Source: Paenibacillus_F sp047238265
GTDB lineage: Bacteria; Bacillota; Bacilli; Paenibacillales; NBRC-103111
Reading direction: 5' to 3'
Length of the DNA: 64,000 nt
Assembly (NCBI RefSeq): GCF_047238265.1
Contig: NZ_JBDFMM010000001.1
Span: forward strand, 1,922,001-1,986,000
The position numbers and the translations under genes are program-made. Shown piece after piece: positions 9,381 to 16,968 of this stretch. The notes beneath the pieces are model-generated. The model did no database searches and was not told the DNA's origin. It saw nothing but the letters and a program-made list of their open reading frames with translations. Each line of letters opens with the position of its first letter. Position 1 is the first letter of the stretch.

Positions 9381-10481
9381 ATGCGACCCAAACAACAGGT
9401 AAAGAAACTGCCGGTTTACCAGCCGGGCAAACCGATCGACGAAGTGAAAAGGGAGCTTGGCTTGACTCACGTGATCAAGCTGGCTTCCAACGAAAATCCG
9501 TTCGGATTTTCGCCTAAAGCGAAGGAAGCGATTGTTGCCGACCTCGACAACTTGACGCTATATCCGGACGGAGCCGGAGCGGAGGTGACCCGGGCGGTTG
9601 CCGATCACTATGGCGTTGGTGCGGACCAGCTTATTTTCGGGGCCGGATCGGACGATGTCATCCTTATGATCGCCCGCGCGTATCTCGTTCCCGGTGACGA
9701 GACGATCATGGCGACCCATACGTTTCCCCAATACAAACACAATGCGGAAATCGAAGGCGCGGTTTCGGTCGAGGTTCCTTTAACAGAAGGAAAACACGAT
9801 CTGGATGAAATGCTTCGGCGTGTCAATGAGCGTACGAAAATCATCTGGATCTGCAACCCTAACAATCCGACCGGAACGATCGTGACGAGGGAGGAACTGG
9901 AAGCCTTTATGGCCAAAGTGCCTTCCGATATTATGGTGGCTCTCGACGAGGCCTACTATGAATATACGACCGATGAGGGATATCCGGACAGTCTGGAACT
10001 GCTGAACACTTATCCGAATATCGTGATCCTCCGTACGTTCTCCAAAATTTACGGGCTCGCTTCGCTGCGGATCGGTTACGGCATCGGGCACCCGGATGTG
10101 ATCCGTACGATCAATCAGGTACGGGAGCCGTTTAACACGACCCGCCTGGCTCAAGCTGCCGCGGCTGCCGCTATCCGCGACCAGGATTTTGTGGATAAGT
10201 GCCGCAGGCGCAACCGGGAAGGCATAGAGTATCTGCTCGGCGAGTTCCGGAGACTGGAGCTTTCCTCGTATCCGGCGCACGGCAACTTTATTCTGGTGGA
10301 CATCGGCCGTCCTTCCGGTCCGGTATTTGACGAGCTTCTTCGTCACGGCATCATCGTCCGCAGCGGGGAGAAACTTGATTTCCCGACCATGCTGAGAGTA
10401 ACGGTGGGCAGCAGAGAGCAGAACGAAGCATTCGTTCGTGCGCTTGAGCTCGTGCTTCAGGGAGCTGTCCAAGAATCATAA
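9381..10481 (+). CDS. hisC: Histidinol-phosphate / aromatic aminotransferase
   Basis: PLP-dependent class I/II aminotransferase of 366 residues. In the Bacillus supraoperon this enzyme works both in histidine synthesis and as an aromatic aminotransferase making tyrosine and phenylalanine. Visible motifs are KLASNENPFG, YPDGAGAEV, the NPNNPTGT substrate loop, DEAYYEY, and the Schiff-base lysine at residue 222 in FSKIYGLASLRIGYG. ATG 9381 was chosen over GTG 9372 because GAGGTGA sits at a normal distance only from the ATG. Its place between trpA and tyrA matches B. subtilis. Confidence 0.93.
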   Translation: MRPKQQVKKLPVYQPGKPIDEVKRELGLTHVIKLASNENPFGFSPKAKEAIVADLDNLTLYPDGAGAEVTRAVADHYGVGADQLIFGAGSDDVILMIARAYLVPGDETIMATHTFPQYKHNAEIEGAVSVEVPLTEGKHDLDEMLRRVNERTKIIWICNPNNPTGTIVTREELEAFMAKVPSDIMVALDEAYYEYTTDEGYPDSLELLNTYPNIVILRTFSKIYGLASLRIGYGIGHPDVIRTINQVREPFNTTRLAQAAAAAAIRDQDFVDKCRRRNREGIEYLLGEFRRLELSSYPAHGNFILVDIGRPSGPVFDELLRHGIIVRSGEKLDFPTMLRVTVGSREQNEAFVRALELVLQGAVQES

Positions 10482-10506
10482 TACGTATAGGAAAAGGTTA
10501 TTAAAC

Positions 10507-11595
10507 ATGACTACAATCTCAATTTTCGGCGTCGGGCTGATTGGCGGCTCCCTCGCTCTGTGCTTCAAAGGCAAACCGGACATTACGGTAATTGGGCACT
10601 CCAATAACCCTACGTCGGTGGAAAATATGGTGAAAAGACGCATCGTGGACGAAGGAACGACCTCGATGCAGGCGGCGGCCGAAGCCGCCGATATCATTTT
10701 TCTGTGCGTGCCCGTCGGGGCGCTGGAATCGTATCTCGAACGGTTAAAGCAGTTTTCCTTAAAAAAAGGCTGCATTATAACGGATGTGGGCAGCACGAAG
10801 CTGTCCGTCGTACAGTGTGCGGAGAAACTGGGCTTCACGGACGCTTATTTCATCGGCGGTCATCCGATGGCCGGTTCAGAGCGTTCCGGCATGGAAGCTG
10901 CCTCTTCGCATTTGTTCGAGAATGCATTCTACGTTCTGACACCGGGAACTGACACGCCGGTTGCTGAAGTCGAGCGTCTGGCCATACTTCTTGCGTATAC
11001 GCAAGCCCAGATTATCCGAGTGGACGCACGCGAACACGACGATATCGTGGGAGCCATCTCCCACCTGCCGCACATGATTGCAGTCGCGCTCGTTAACCAG
11101 ATCCGGACGTACAACGATACGAATGAGCTCTACAAAAATCTGGCGGCCGGCGGTTTCCGCGATATTACGCGCATCGCTTCCAGCGACCCGTTTATATGGC
11201 GGGATATCCTTATCAACAACCGTACGGTCCTGCTGAAGCTTCTGGACGACTGGGACCGGCAGATCTCAGTATTCCGCGAGCTGCTTGAGAAGGAAGACGG
11301 AGAAGGCATCCAGCAGCAGTTCGAAGTAGCGGGAACATTCCGCAAGCAGGTTCCCGACCGCCGCAAAGGAATGCTCACCCCGCTGTATGACATTTATGCG
11401 GATATTCCCGATCATCCGGGTATGATCGGGCAAATTGCCACGCTGCTCGGTAAACACCGGCTCAATCTGAGCAACCTGCAGATTATCGAAAGCCGTCTCG
11501 ACGTACCGGGCGTGCTTCGTCTGTCTTTCCGTGACCAGGAGACCGCCGACAGAGCGTCGGCCCTGCTCAGCGAGCAATTTTCCATCCACGTATAA
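10507..11595 (+). CDS. tyrA: Prephenate dehydrogenase with ACT domain
   Basis: Oxidatively decarboxylates prephenate to 4-hydroxyphenylpyruvate for tyrosine. The 362-residue protein has an N-terminal Rossmann motif FGVGLIGGSLA (residues 6-16), the substrate motifs DVGSTK and GGHPMAGSE, AISHLPH, and a C-terminal ACT domain from about residue 293 (DIPDHPGMIGQIA) that probably senses tyrosine. ATG 10507 follows AAAAGG. It ends the operon: a terminator follows, and the EPSP synthase gene that comes next in B. subtilis is missing here. Confidence 0.95.
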   Translation: MTTISIFGVGLIGGSLALCFKGKPDITVIGHSNNPTSVENMVKRRIVDEGTTSMQAAAEAADIIFLCVPVGALESYLERLKQFSLKKGCIITDVGSTKLSVVQCAEKLGFTDAYFIGGHPMAGSERSGMEAASSHLFENAFYVLTPGTDTPVAEVERLAILLAYTQAQIIRVDAREHDDIVGAISHLPHMIAVALVNQIRTYNDTNELYKNLAAGGFRDITRIASSDPFIWRDILINNRTVLLKLLDDWDRQISVFRELLEKEDGEGIQQQFEVAGTFRKQVPDRRKGMLTPLYDIYADIPDHPGMIGQIATLLGKHRLNLSNLQIIESRLDVPGVLRLSFRDQETADRASALLSEQFSIHV

Positions 11596-11620
11596 ATCAT
11601 GCTTTTCTCACATACCTGCG

Positions 11621-11686
11621 AAGTCTCTTACTCGATGACACGGACGCCTTTTTAGGGAGCTGTGCGCATCGGGAAGAGACTTTTTT
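11621..11686 (+). terminator. Terminator of the aromatic supraoperon
   Basis: AAGTCTCTT (11621-11629) pairs with AAGAGACTT (11674-11682) and is followed by T residues. Inner GATG/CATC and CAC/GTG pairs shorten the apparent 44-base loop. It lies 26 bases after the tyrA stop. Confidence 0.7.
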
Positions 11687-11738
11687 CATGAGTACCGGCA
11701 TTTTCAAAAACTTTTTCGTAAACGTTTTCAAAAAAGCA

Positions 11739-11767
11739 TTGACTTTTTGTAAACGGATTCATATAAT
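11739..11767 (+). promoter_or_regulatory. Strong sigma-A-type promoter
   Basis: -35 TTGACT (11739-11744) and a consensus -10 TATAAT (11762-11767) are 17 bases apart, in an A/T-rich context. Transcription would begin near 11774. A terminator lies only about 50-75 bases downstream, so the immediate product would be a short RNA unless read through. Confidence 0.7.
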
Positions 11768-11773
11768 AAAAGT

Positions 11774-11847
11774 ACAGTATGGTTTCTCTCCACTCCTATC
11801 CGATAATCGCACATTGTGCAGCCGCCTCGTAGAGGTGGTTTTTTTTT
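11774..11847 (+). ncRNA. Candidate short RNA or attenuated leader
   Basis: The promoter at 11739-11767 and the terminator stem CCGCCTC/GAGGTGG (11822-11828 / 11832-11838, then nine T) bound about 75 bases with no convincing reading frame. It may be a small RNA, or an attenuator before the sigma-factor gene at 12042. The identity is inferred only from these borders. Confidence 0.35.
11822..11847 (+). terminator. Intrinsic terminator upstream of the ECF sigma gene
   Basis: A 7-bp stem CCGCCTC (11822-11828) / GAGGTGG (11832-11838) with loop GTA is followed by nine T residues. One pair is G-T. It separates the strong promoter at 11739 from the sigma gene. Confidence 0.7.
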
Positions 11848-11883
11848 GCCTTTTTTCGTTATCGCAGCGTGAACGGCGAAAAT

Positions 11884-11913
11884 TTTACAGCTCTATACAA
11901 TATTTGTTATAGT
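11884..11913 (+). promoter_or_regulatory. Possible promoter of the sigma/anti-sigma pair
   Basis: TTTACA (11884-11889) and TATAGT (11908-11913) with an 18-base spacer lie downstream of the terminator and 128 bases before the sigma gene. An autoregulatory ECF promoter could equally be present but was not recognised. Confidence 0.4.
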
Positions 11914-12041
11914 GAGTACATGTTGTGCTTCGATTGATGGAAGTTAACCCGCAGACCGCGCAACTTTTTGGTTCCCGCCCGGTATAAGCTTGTAAACCGA
12001 AGCGGGGAACCCGAACGTACTGTGCAGGAGGGGTGCACGTA

Positions 12042-12638
12042 ATGACGGATACCCAATTGATTCGTGAAGTGAAGGATGGAAATGTAGGGAAATACAACGA
12101 GCTGATGCAGCGTTATGAGCGCAAAATTTTCGTCTTTATATATCATATGCTCAAAAGTGCCCAGCTGGAGCTGATGGCTGAAGATTTGTGCAACGAAACC
12201 TTTTACAAAGCATACCGTAGCCTGAGTTCATTCCGGGAAGCCGAGGCTTCCTTCTCTACCTGGCTGTATACGATCGCACGAAACACCGTGCTGAGTGAAA
12301 TGCGCAAACACAAAATCGTTAAGATATCGCTGGACAATTGCGGACATACCCCTCAAACTTCGTTTGAATCGCTTCCCGAACAGACCGTCATCCGGAAGGA
12401 GAAAGTCTCCATGGTCCGGATTGCGATCAACAGTCTGCCGGAGAAGCAGAGATCGGCTCTGATCCTGAGAGAATACGATCAGCTGGATTATCAGGAAATC
12501 GCATCCATTTTGGGACAAACCGTCAGTTCGGTCAAATCTTTGTTGTTCCGGGCCAGAGCCAGCGTAAAGCTGCAGCTGGAGCCTTATTACAACACGGATA
12601 GCTGGCTCGAAGAATGCGAGGGGATGGCGCGTAGATGA
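12042..12638 (+). CDS. ECF-type RNA polymerase sigma factor
   Basis: A 198-residue group 4 sigma factor. Region 2 is visible as LMQRYERKIFVFIYHML, the AEDLCNETFYKAYRSLSSF segment that contacts core and the -10 element, and FSTWLYTIARN. Region 4 is visible as INSLPEKQRSALILRE followed by the helix-turn-helix LDYQEIASILGQTVSSVKSLLFRAR. ATG 12042 has AGGAGGGG nine bases upstream; GTG 12033 abuts that site and was rejected. The stop overlaps the next gene, a zinc-finger membrane protein, the usual anti-sigma partner. The regulon and stimulus cannot be read from this window. Confidence 0.9.
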   Translation: MTDTQLIREVKDGNVGKYNELMQRYERKIFVFIYHMLKSAQLELMAEDLCNETFYKAYRSLSSFREAEASFSTWLYTIARNTVLSEMRKHKIVKISLDNCGHTPQTSFESLPEQTVIRKEKVSMVRIAINSLPEKQRSALILREYDQLDYQEIASILGQTVSSVKSLLFRARASVKLQLEPYYNTDSWLEECEGMARR

Positions 12639-13261
12639 AGTGTGAGGACGTTCAGGAATGGCTGATTGAATACATAGACGGTACGGCCAGCGAGCTGAGG
12701 CGCCAGGCCGTCCGGGTCCATGCGGACAGCTGCAAGCATTGCTCGGCTCAGTTCAATGCCTGGCAGGAGTGCCGGGATCTGATCCGCTTATCGCTGCGTA
12801 CCGATACGCCTGTCCCGCGCGTATCGGTCGCGGATTCGGTGATGCAGCGGATCGGCGCTTACGAGCCGTGGCGTTATCCGGCGCAGGCAGGGACCCCGGG
12901 GAGCTCCGGACGCGGGGTCAAATACCGCAGCGCGGGCCGTTTGGCGGCCTCCTTCTGTCTGCTGCTTTTCGTAGGCGTGCTGCTGTGCCTCTCTCTGAAC
13001 TCGTCTCCCGATTTCCTGGGGAAGGGGCTAAGCTCGGCTTATGAGCATGCCTATGCCGCGCCGGCGGGAACGGAAGCGGCCTCCGCGATGAACGGCCGTA
13101 CGATGAAGCAGGCCGTTGCTGGCCTCAACGTTTCGGCTGCGATGCCGAGCAGGAGCACGTTTGTTTTGCCGCCCTACGTTCATCATCTCATCGCGCTGTC
13201 GCTGATCGGTTTATTTGTGAGTTTTTTGTTTCGTGCCTGGATCGGGCGCGTCAAACGTTAA
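12635..13261 (+). CDS. Zinc-finger membrane protein, probable anti-sigma factor
   Basis: 208 residues. The N-terminus has the zf-HC2/ZAS motif H29-x3-C33-x2-C36 that many membrane anti-sigma factors use to hold an ECF sigma. A hydrophobic segment at about residues 108-125 and a second near the C-terminus (LIALSLIGLFVSFLFRA) predict two membrane spans with a 60-residue loop between them, probably extracellular. The ATG overlaps the sigma gene by four bases, giving coupled synthesis. The role is inferred from motif and partner gene. Confidence 0.8.
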   Translation: MKCEDVQEWLIEYIDGTASELRRQAVRVHADSCKHCSAQFNAWQECRDLIRLSLRTDTPVPRVSVADSVMQRIGAYEPWRYPAQAGTPGSSGRGVKYRSAGRLAASFCLLLFVGVLLCLSLNSSPDFLGKGLSSAYEHAYAAPAGTEAASAMNGRTMKQAVAGLNVSAAMPSRSTFVLPPYVHHLIALSLIGLFVSFLFRAWIGRVKR

Positions 13262-13274
13262 AAGAAAAGTACCC

Positions 13275-13301
13275 GCCAGCTCTTACGGAGCTGGCTTGTT
13301 T
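13275..13301 (+). terminator. Terminator after the anti-sigma gene
   Basis: GCCAGCTC (13275-13282) and GAGCTGGC (13288-13295) form a perfect 8-bp stem with loop TTACG, followed by TTGTTT. The T tract is weak. Confidence 0.55.
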
Positions 13302-13316
13302 ATGGAGGAGATAGGC

Positions 13317-13892
13317 TTGACCACAATCGGATTAGTCCGGCACGGAAGCACGGAGTGGAACCTTTTAGGCAAAATACAAGGGGCGCTCGACACGGAGCTT
13401 ACTGAAGAAGGAAGAGAACAGGCACGCAAGCTGGGCGAACGTCTGCGCGGAGAAGAGTGGGACGGGATCATCTGCAGTGATTTGAAACGCGCCAGGGAAA
13501 GCGCACAGCTGATCAGCGAACGATCGGGCATACCGATTGCCGGAACGGACAAGAGGCTCAGGGAGAAAGGCTTCGGTCAGGTGGAGGGAACGACGCTGCA
13601 GGAACGGCTTGACCGCTGGGGACCCGACTGGCTGAAGCTGGAGCTTGGCGGAGAGACGAACGAGCAGGTCCGCAGCCGCTGGCTTTCGTTCTACGGGGAT
13701 TTATGCGTGAACTATCCCCGCAGCCGGATGCTTGTCGTCAGCCATGGAGCGTTTATCGGACGGGCGCTCGAAACGATGAAACTGGAGCGTCTGGACGACC
13801 CGCTTGAGAACGCGTCTTTGACCATTGTCCGCCAAAGCACGGCAATGTGGGAATGCACCCTGTATAATTGTACGAAGCATTTAATCGGATGA
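13317..13892 (+). CDS. Histidine phosphatase (phosphoglycerate mutase-like)
   Basis: A 191-residue protein of the histidine phosphatase superfamily. The RHG motif at residues 8-10 (GLVRHGSTEWN) supplies the phospho-accepting histidine, LTEEGREQA and SDLKRARESA follow, and VSHGAFIG near the C-terminus carries the second catalytic histidine. Family members dephosphorylate small metabolites, and the substrate cannot be told from sequence. TTG 13317 is preferred because GGAGGAG lies six bases upstream; an in-frame ATG at 13302 would add five residues. A strong terminator follows. Confidence 0.85.
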   Translation: MTTIGLVRHGSTEWNLLGKIQGALDTELTEEGREQARKLGERLRGEEWDGIICSDLKRARESAQLISERSGIPIAGTDKRLREKGFGQVEGTTLQERLDRWGPDWLKLELGGETNEQVRSRWLSFYGDLCVNYPRSRMLVVSHGAFIGRALETMKLERLDDPLENASLTIVRQSTAMWECTLYNCTKHLIG

Positions 13893-13906
13893 GCAGTTGA
13901 ACCTGG

Positions 13907-13944
13907 AAAAGCATGTCTGCCTGAGGGCGGATGTGCTTTTTTTT
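13907..13944 (+). terminator. Terminator after the histidine phosphatase gene
   Basis: A 15-bp stem (13907-13921 with 13926-13940), perfect if three G-T wobbles are allowed, has loop TGAG and ends in eight T residues. Confidence 0.85.
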
Positions 13945-14066
13945 GCGCGGATGGTTTAATTCAGGGAATTATTCCCATACTGGTTAGTACCGACAAGTAT
14001 ACGGCTAACTAGAAGATTGCGCCCGGGTAAGACGGCGGAGAGGAATCGTGAAGGGAGGTGGCGGAC

Positions 14067-15182
14067 TTGAATCTGGCCGATATGCTCAGTTACGCGGATA
14101 TCCATGATCTCAACCGGATTGCGGATACGTATGCCTGCGAATGCAACATGCACTCCAAGAACGAGCTGATCCAGTCTATATTGACCACGGTCAGCCGCAG
14201 GGACATTTTCGAGCAGAGGGTAGACGCGCTGACGATGGAAGATATCCGTTTTCTGAACACTTTGTTGTTTGAGGAACGGGGGTTGTTCAGTCTGGAGGAA
14301 CTCGTTGCCCGCGTGCAGCAGGCCAAGTTTCTGAAGGAAGAGAAGGAAAACTCCAACCCGCGCGACACGATCTCGAAATTCAAAAAGCACGGCTGGCTGT
14401 TTCACGGCTATTCCCAGCAGACCAAGTATCTTTTCCAAGTGCCTCATGATTTGAAGCGGCGTTTCGGCGATGTGCTGGCCCGCAATTACAAAAGCCGCCT
14501 TACCTATACGGACGATCCGGCCGTCTATCGGGACGAACATACCCTGCTGGCCGACGATGTTCTCCAGCTTATGCGGTATGTCAGAGACCATGAAGTGCTG
14601 CTGACCCATGAAGACGTCATGTACAAGCGGCAGTTGTCTCAGATACTGGGCGGCATGGCAGTCAAGGAAGAGCTCGTAGGCAAGACGGCATGGAGATTCG
14701 GCTATGGACGCAAATTCAAGGAATATCCGAACCGGTTCTCGCTGATCTACGACTACTGCTTTTTCGAGGGGCTCTTCCAGGAAAAAGGCGGGCTGCTGCT
14801 CCTGACGGAGAAAGGGGCCGAAATGACGGCCGCCGGAATAAAGCCGGGCCAGGACGAACTGTACCGCTTCTGGCTCCGTCTTTACAAAGGCCCCGTCTAC
14901 AACCTTCAGTCCATCGTACAGTGGACAGCCCGGCTCGCCGATAACTGGGTGACGACCGCATCGCTGGCGGAAGTGCTGTGTCCGTTGATCCGGCCGTTTT
15001 ACTACGATTCGCCGGAATCGATTTTCGAACAGCGGATTATCGCCATGATGATGCATCTGGGACTGCTTGCCGTCGGGGAAGAAGAACATGCCGGAGCCGT
15101 TGTCCGTATGAGCCCTCTGGGCGGCAAAACAATCGCAGGCAACCAGATTGCCGACGAAGACAAAATTGATTTGAAAGCATAG
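14067..15182 (+). CDS. Conserved protein of unknown function
   Basis: I do not recognise a named family. The 371-residue product is soluble, with no signal peptide or membrane span. It begins LADMLSYADIHDLNRIADTY and is rich in short amphipathic helices. Segments such as DTISKFKKHGWLF and GGLLLLTEKGAEMTAAG resemble winged-helix units, so a nucleic-acid role is possible but unproven. TTG 14067 has AAGGGAGG at normal spacing; GTG 14058 overlaps that site. A gamma-carbonic-anhydrase-like gene follows after 100 bases on the same strand. Confidence 0.75.
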   Translation: MNLADMLSYADIHDLNRIADTYACECNMHSKNELIQSILTTVSRRDIFEQRVDALTMEDIRFLNTLLFEERGLFSLEELVARVQQAKFLKEEKENSNPRDTISKFKKHGWLFHGYSQQTKYLFQVPHDLKRRFGDVLARNYKSRLTYTDDPAVYRDEHTLLADDVLQLMRYVRDHEVLLTHEDVMYKRQLSQILGGMAVKEELVGKTAWRFGYGRKFKEYPNRFSLIYDYCFFEGLFQEKGGLLLLTEKGAEMTAAGIKPGQDELYRFWLRLYKGPVYNLQSIVQWTARLADNWVTTASLAEVLCPLIRPFYYDSPESIFEQRIIAMMMHLGLLAVGEEEHAGAVVRMSPLGGKTIAGNQIADEDKIDLKA

Positions 15183-15282
15183 CTCCGTCGATCCGCGGGG
15201 CCGCCCTTAGCGGACCGCCACGTTGACGGCCTCTCCTCCCTCCATCTATGATGAGGAAAAATCCAGAGGAGTGAGCTGTGCT

Positions 15283-15798
15283 ATGCTGCATCCTTTTAAA
15301 GGTTTATTTCCCGCTATCGCGTCATCGGTCTACATCGCCCCCGGCGCACAAATTATCGGAGATGTATCCGTCGGTGAACATTCCACGATTTGGTTCAATG
15401 CCGTCCTGAGAGGAGATTTGGCTCCGATCCGGATCGGGAACCGGTGCAATATTCAAGACGGATGCATCGGACACGTCAACAAAGATCAGCCGCTGATTGC
15501 GGAAGACGACGTTTCCGTCGGTCATGGTGCCCTTATTCACGGCTGCCGTATAGGCAGGGGCACATTAATCGGAATGGGGGCGATCGTACTAAACGGCGCC
15601 GAGATCGGTGAATATGCTTTAGTAGGGGCAGGTTCTCTCGTTACTGAAGGTACGCTTCTTCCGGCTTATACGCTGTCGCTGGGAACACCGGCCAAAGTTG
15701 TGCGGGAATTAACACCAGAGGATCTCGAACGGATGAAACGCACGACGGATAACTATGTAAGCAAGGGAAGAGAGTACCGGATGGAACCAGGGAAGTAA
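15283..15798 (+). CDS. Gamma-carbonic anhydrase-like hexapeptide protein
   Basis: A 171-residue left-handed beta-helix protein built of hexapeptide repeats (IGDVSVGEHSTIWFNAVLRGD, IGRGTLIGMGA, IGEYALVGAGS). Two of the three metal-ligand histidines of the gamma-carbonic anhydrase fold are seen in VGHGALIHGC, and an earlier histidine is in CIGHVN. Many bacterial relatives (YrdA, PaaY, YtoA) have the fold with little measured carbonic anhydrase activity, so the reaction is uncertain. ATG 15283 follows CAGAGGAG by about 11 bases. Confidence 0.85.
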   Translation: MLHPFKGLFPAIASSVYIAPGAQIIGDVSVGEHSTIWFNAVLRGDLAPIRIGNRCNIQDGCIGHVNKDQPLIAEDDVSVGHGALIHGCRIGRGTLIGMGAIVLNGAEIGEYALVGAGSLVTEGTLLPAYTLSLGTPAKVVRELTPEDLERMKRTTDNYVSKGREYRMEPGK

Positions 15799-15852
15799 TA
15801 CAATCCTATCGCTGCTCTGCATTGTGCGGACGATACCTGGAGGTAGATCCCT

Positions 15853-16041
15853 ATGGGAAGAATGAATGTTTCAAATGAAGCGCTGCTGGGTCTGATCGCT
15901 GAATTGGTAATGGACGACGCCATGCGGAAATATAAAGAGAATCATCTCTATCAACAGATTGACAGCGCTCTAGCCGAGGGTGATGAAGCTACTTTTCTAG
16001 CGCTTACCGCCGAACTTAAATCCATCCAATCTCCAGGCTAG
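15853..16041 (+). CDS. Small IDEAL-domain protein
   Basis: A 62-residue acidic protein with the short IDEAL-type helix IDSALAEGDEATFLAL, found in Bacillota proteins including the C-terminus of B. subtilis YpiB and ComK-interacting proteins. GGAGG lies nine bases before the ATG. It sits where ypiB lies in B. subtilis, just before the ypiF-like gene and qcrA, but lacks the long N-terminal YpiB domain. It may serve as an adaptor for protein binding, which is inference from the domain. Confidence 0.75.
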   Translation: MGRMNVSNEALLGLIAELVMDDAMRKYKENHLYQQIDSALAEGDEATFLALTAELKSIQSPG

Positions 16042-16115
16042 GCTGAACGTCTCCCGTGTTGTCGCAAAGTTTATGAAAAGAGGACGGCCGCAACCGCGGC
16101 ATGTCCCGTCATTAT

Positions 16116-16172
16116 CCTCTCTTTCTTGCAGGCCATCCAGGCGGATGGGACTGCGGAAGGAGGGGGTTTTTT
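16116..16172 (+). terminator. Terminator after the IDEAL-domain gene
   Basis: CCATCC/GGATGG with loop AGGC (16133-16148), extended by CTGCAG/CTGC-type and CCTC/GAGG pairs, is followed by six T residues at 16167-16172. The whole 16042-16264 interval contains no other gene. Confidence 0.65.
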
Positions 16173-16264
16173 GAGTTCCGCGGATTATACGGTTGTAAAA
16201 AGGGTACCCGCCGTTTGTCCCGGTATGGTAAAGTAGGCTCTAGTGATCGGAAGGGGAGAAAAAA

Positions 16265-16714
16265 ATGAAGTTTAGTGAAATAACGGAAAAAGACTGGACG
16301 GATCTGCAGCCGTATCTGGACACCTGTCTGCTTCCCGTTACGGGCCTGGACGGCGCGGAGCAGCCCTGGGAAGCGGGAGACGCCCTGGAAAGCCTCAGAG
16401 ACGTACTGGACGTGCTGGAGATTCCTTACAAAGGAAGAGTGGTCACCTATCCGGCTCTCCATTACTGTAAGGGGGAGGACGCGGACCGCGAATACGTGGA
16501 GCGTACCTGCGCGCAGGTACGGAAGGTCGGTTTCGCCTATGTCGTCGTCGTGACCGCCCATCCCGAGATCGGAGCCTGGCAGCTGCAAAATGCGGATCTG
16601 ATCGTGTACATTTCCCCCGAAGCGCTGCAGTTTCCCGGGCAGGAAGCGAAGAAAGCGATAGGGGAACGAATCGAACAGCTCTGGTACTCAAAAAAATCAG
16701 AAGAGATTCGTTAG
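16265..16714 (+). CDS. ypiF: YpiF-like protein (DUF2487)
   Basis: A 149-residue cytosolic protein with MKFSEITEKDWTDLQPYLDTCLLP at the start and a central alternating region (VVTYPALHYC, GFAYVVVVTAHPEI). Length and position immediately before qcrA fit YpiF of B. subtilis, whose function is unknown. GGAAGGGGAG precedes the ATG. The qcr promoter lies downstream, so it is probably transcribed separately. Confidence 0.75.
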   Translation: MKFSEITEKDWTDLQPYLDTCLLPVTGLDGAEQPWEAGDALESLRDVLDVLEIPYKGRVVTYPALHYCKGEDADREYVERTCAQVRKVGFAYVVVVTAHPEIGAWQLQNADLIVYISPEALQFPGQEAKKAIGERIEQLWYSKKSEEIR

Positions 16715-16765
16715 AATTCGAAAATTTGGTAAAGATAAAAAGGATGGCGTGTTTCCCGGAGGAAA

Positions 16766-16791
16766 TTGTGACAATTTTGTTAAATTCACAA
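16766..16791. promoter_or_regulatory. Possible operator upstream of qcrA
   Basis: Inverted half-sites TTGTGA (16766-16771) and TCACAA (16786-16791) flank a 14-base AT-rich centre, about 40 bases before the -35 of the qcrA promoter. The half-sites resemble those of Rex and CRP/FNR proteins, but the spacing is longer than their usual sites. Which protein binds, if any, is unknown. Confidence 0.3.
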
Positions 16792-16833
16792 GATAACCCG
16801 AGAAGGCACTCCCTTGACCTTGCGGCTACATCC

Positions 16834-16862
16834 TTGACGCCCCAAAGGTCGTAGGATATTAT
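16834..16862 (+). promoter_or_regulatory. qcrABC promoter
   Basis: -35 TTGACG (16834-16839) and -10 TATTAT (16857-16862) with a 17-base spacer lie about 100 bases before the qcrA start. Confidence 0.6.
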
Positions 16863-16968
16863 TAGTAATGTCCTAGTCTATGAAGTGTAAGATAATGTCG
16901 AACGACACGTGATATAGGTTCGATTTGTCATGCGACAAATTGAATGGCTTAGGGGGGTAGCACGCGAA

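Noticed and set aside
11688..11912. A 74-codon plus-strand frame after tyrA
   Set aside because: No ribosome site, low-complexity product, and it runs through a promoter and a terminator.
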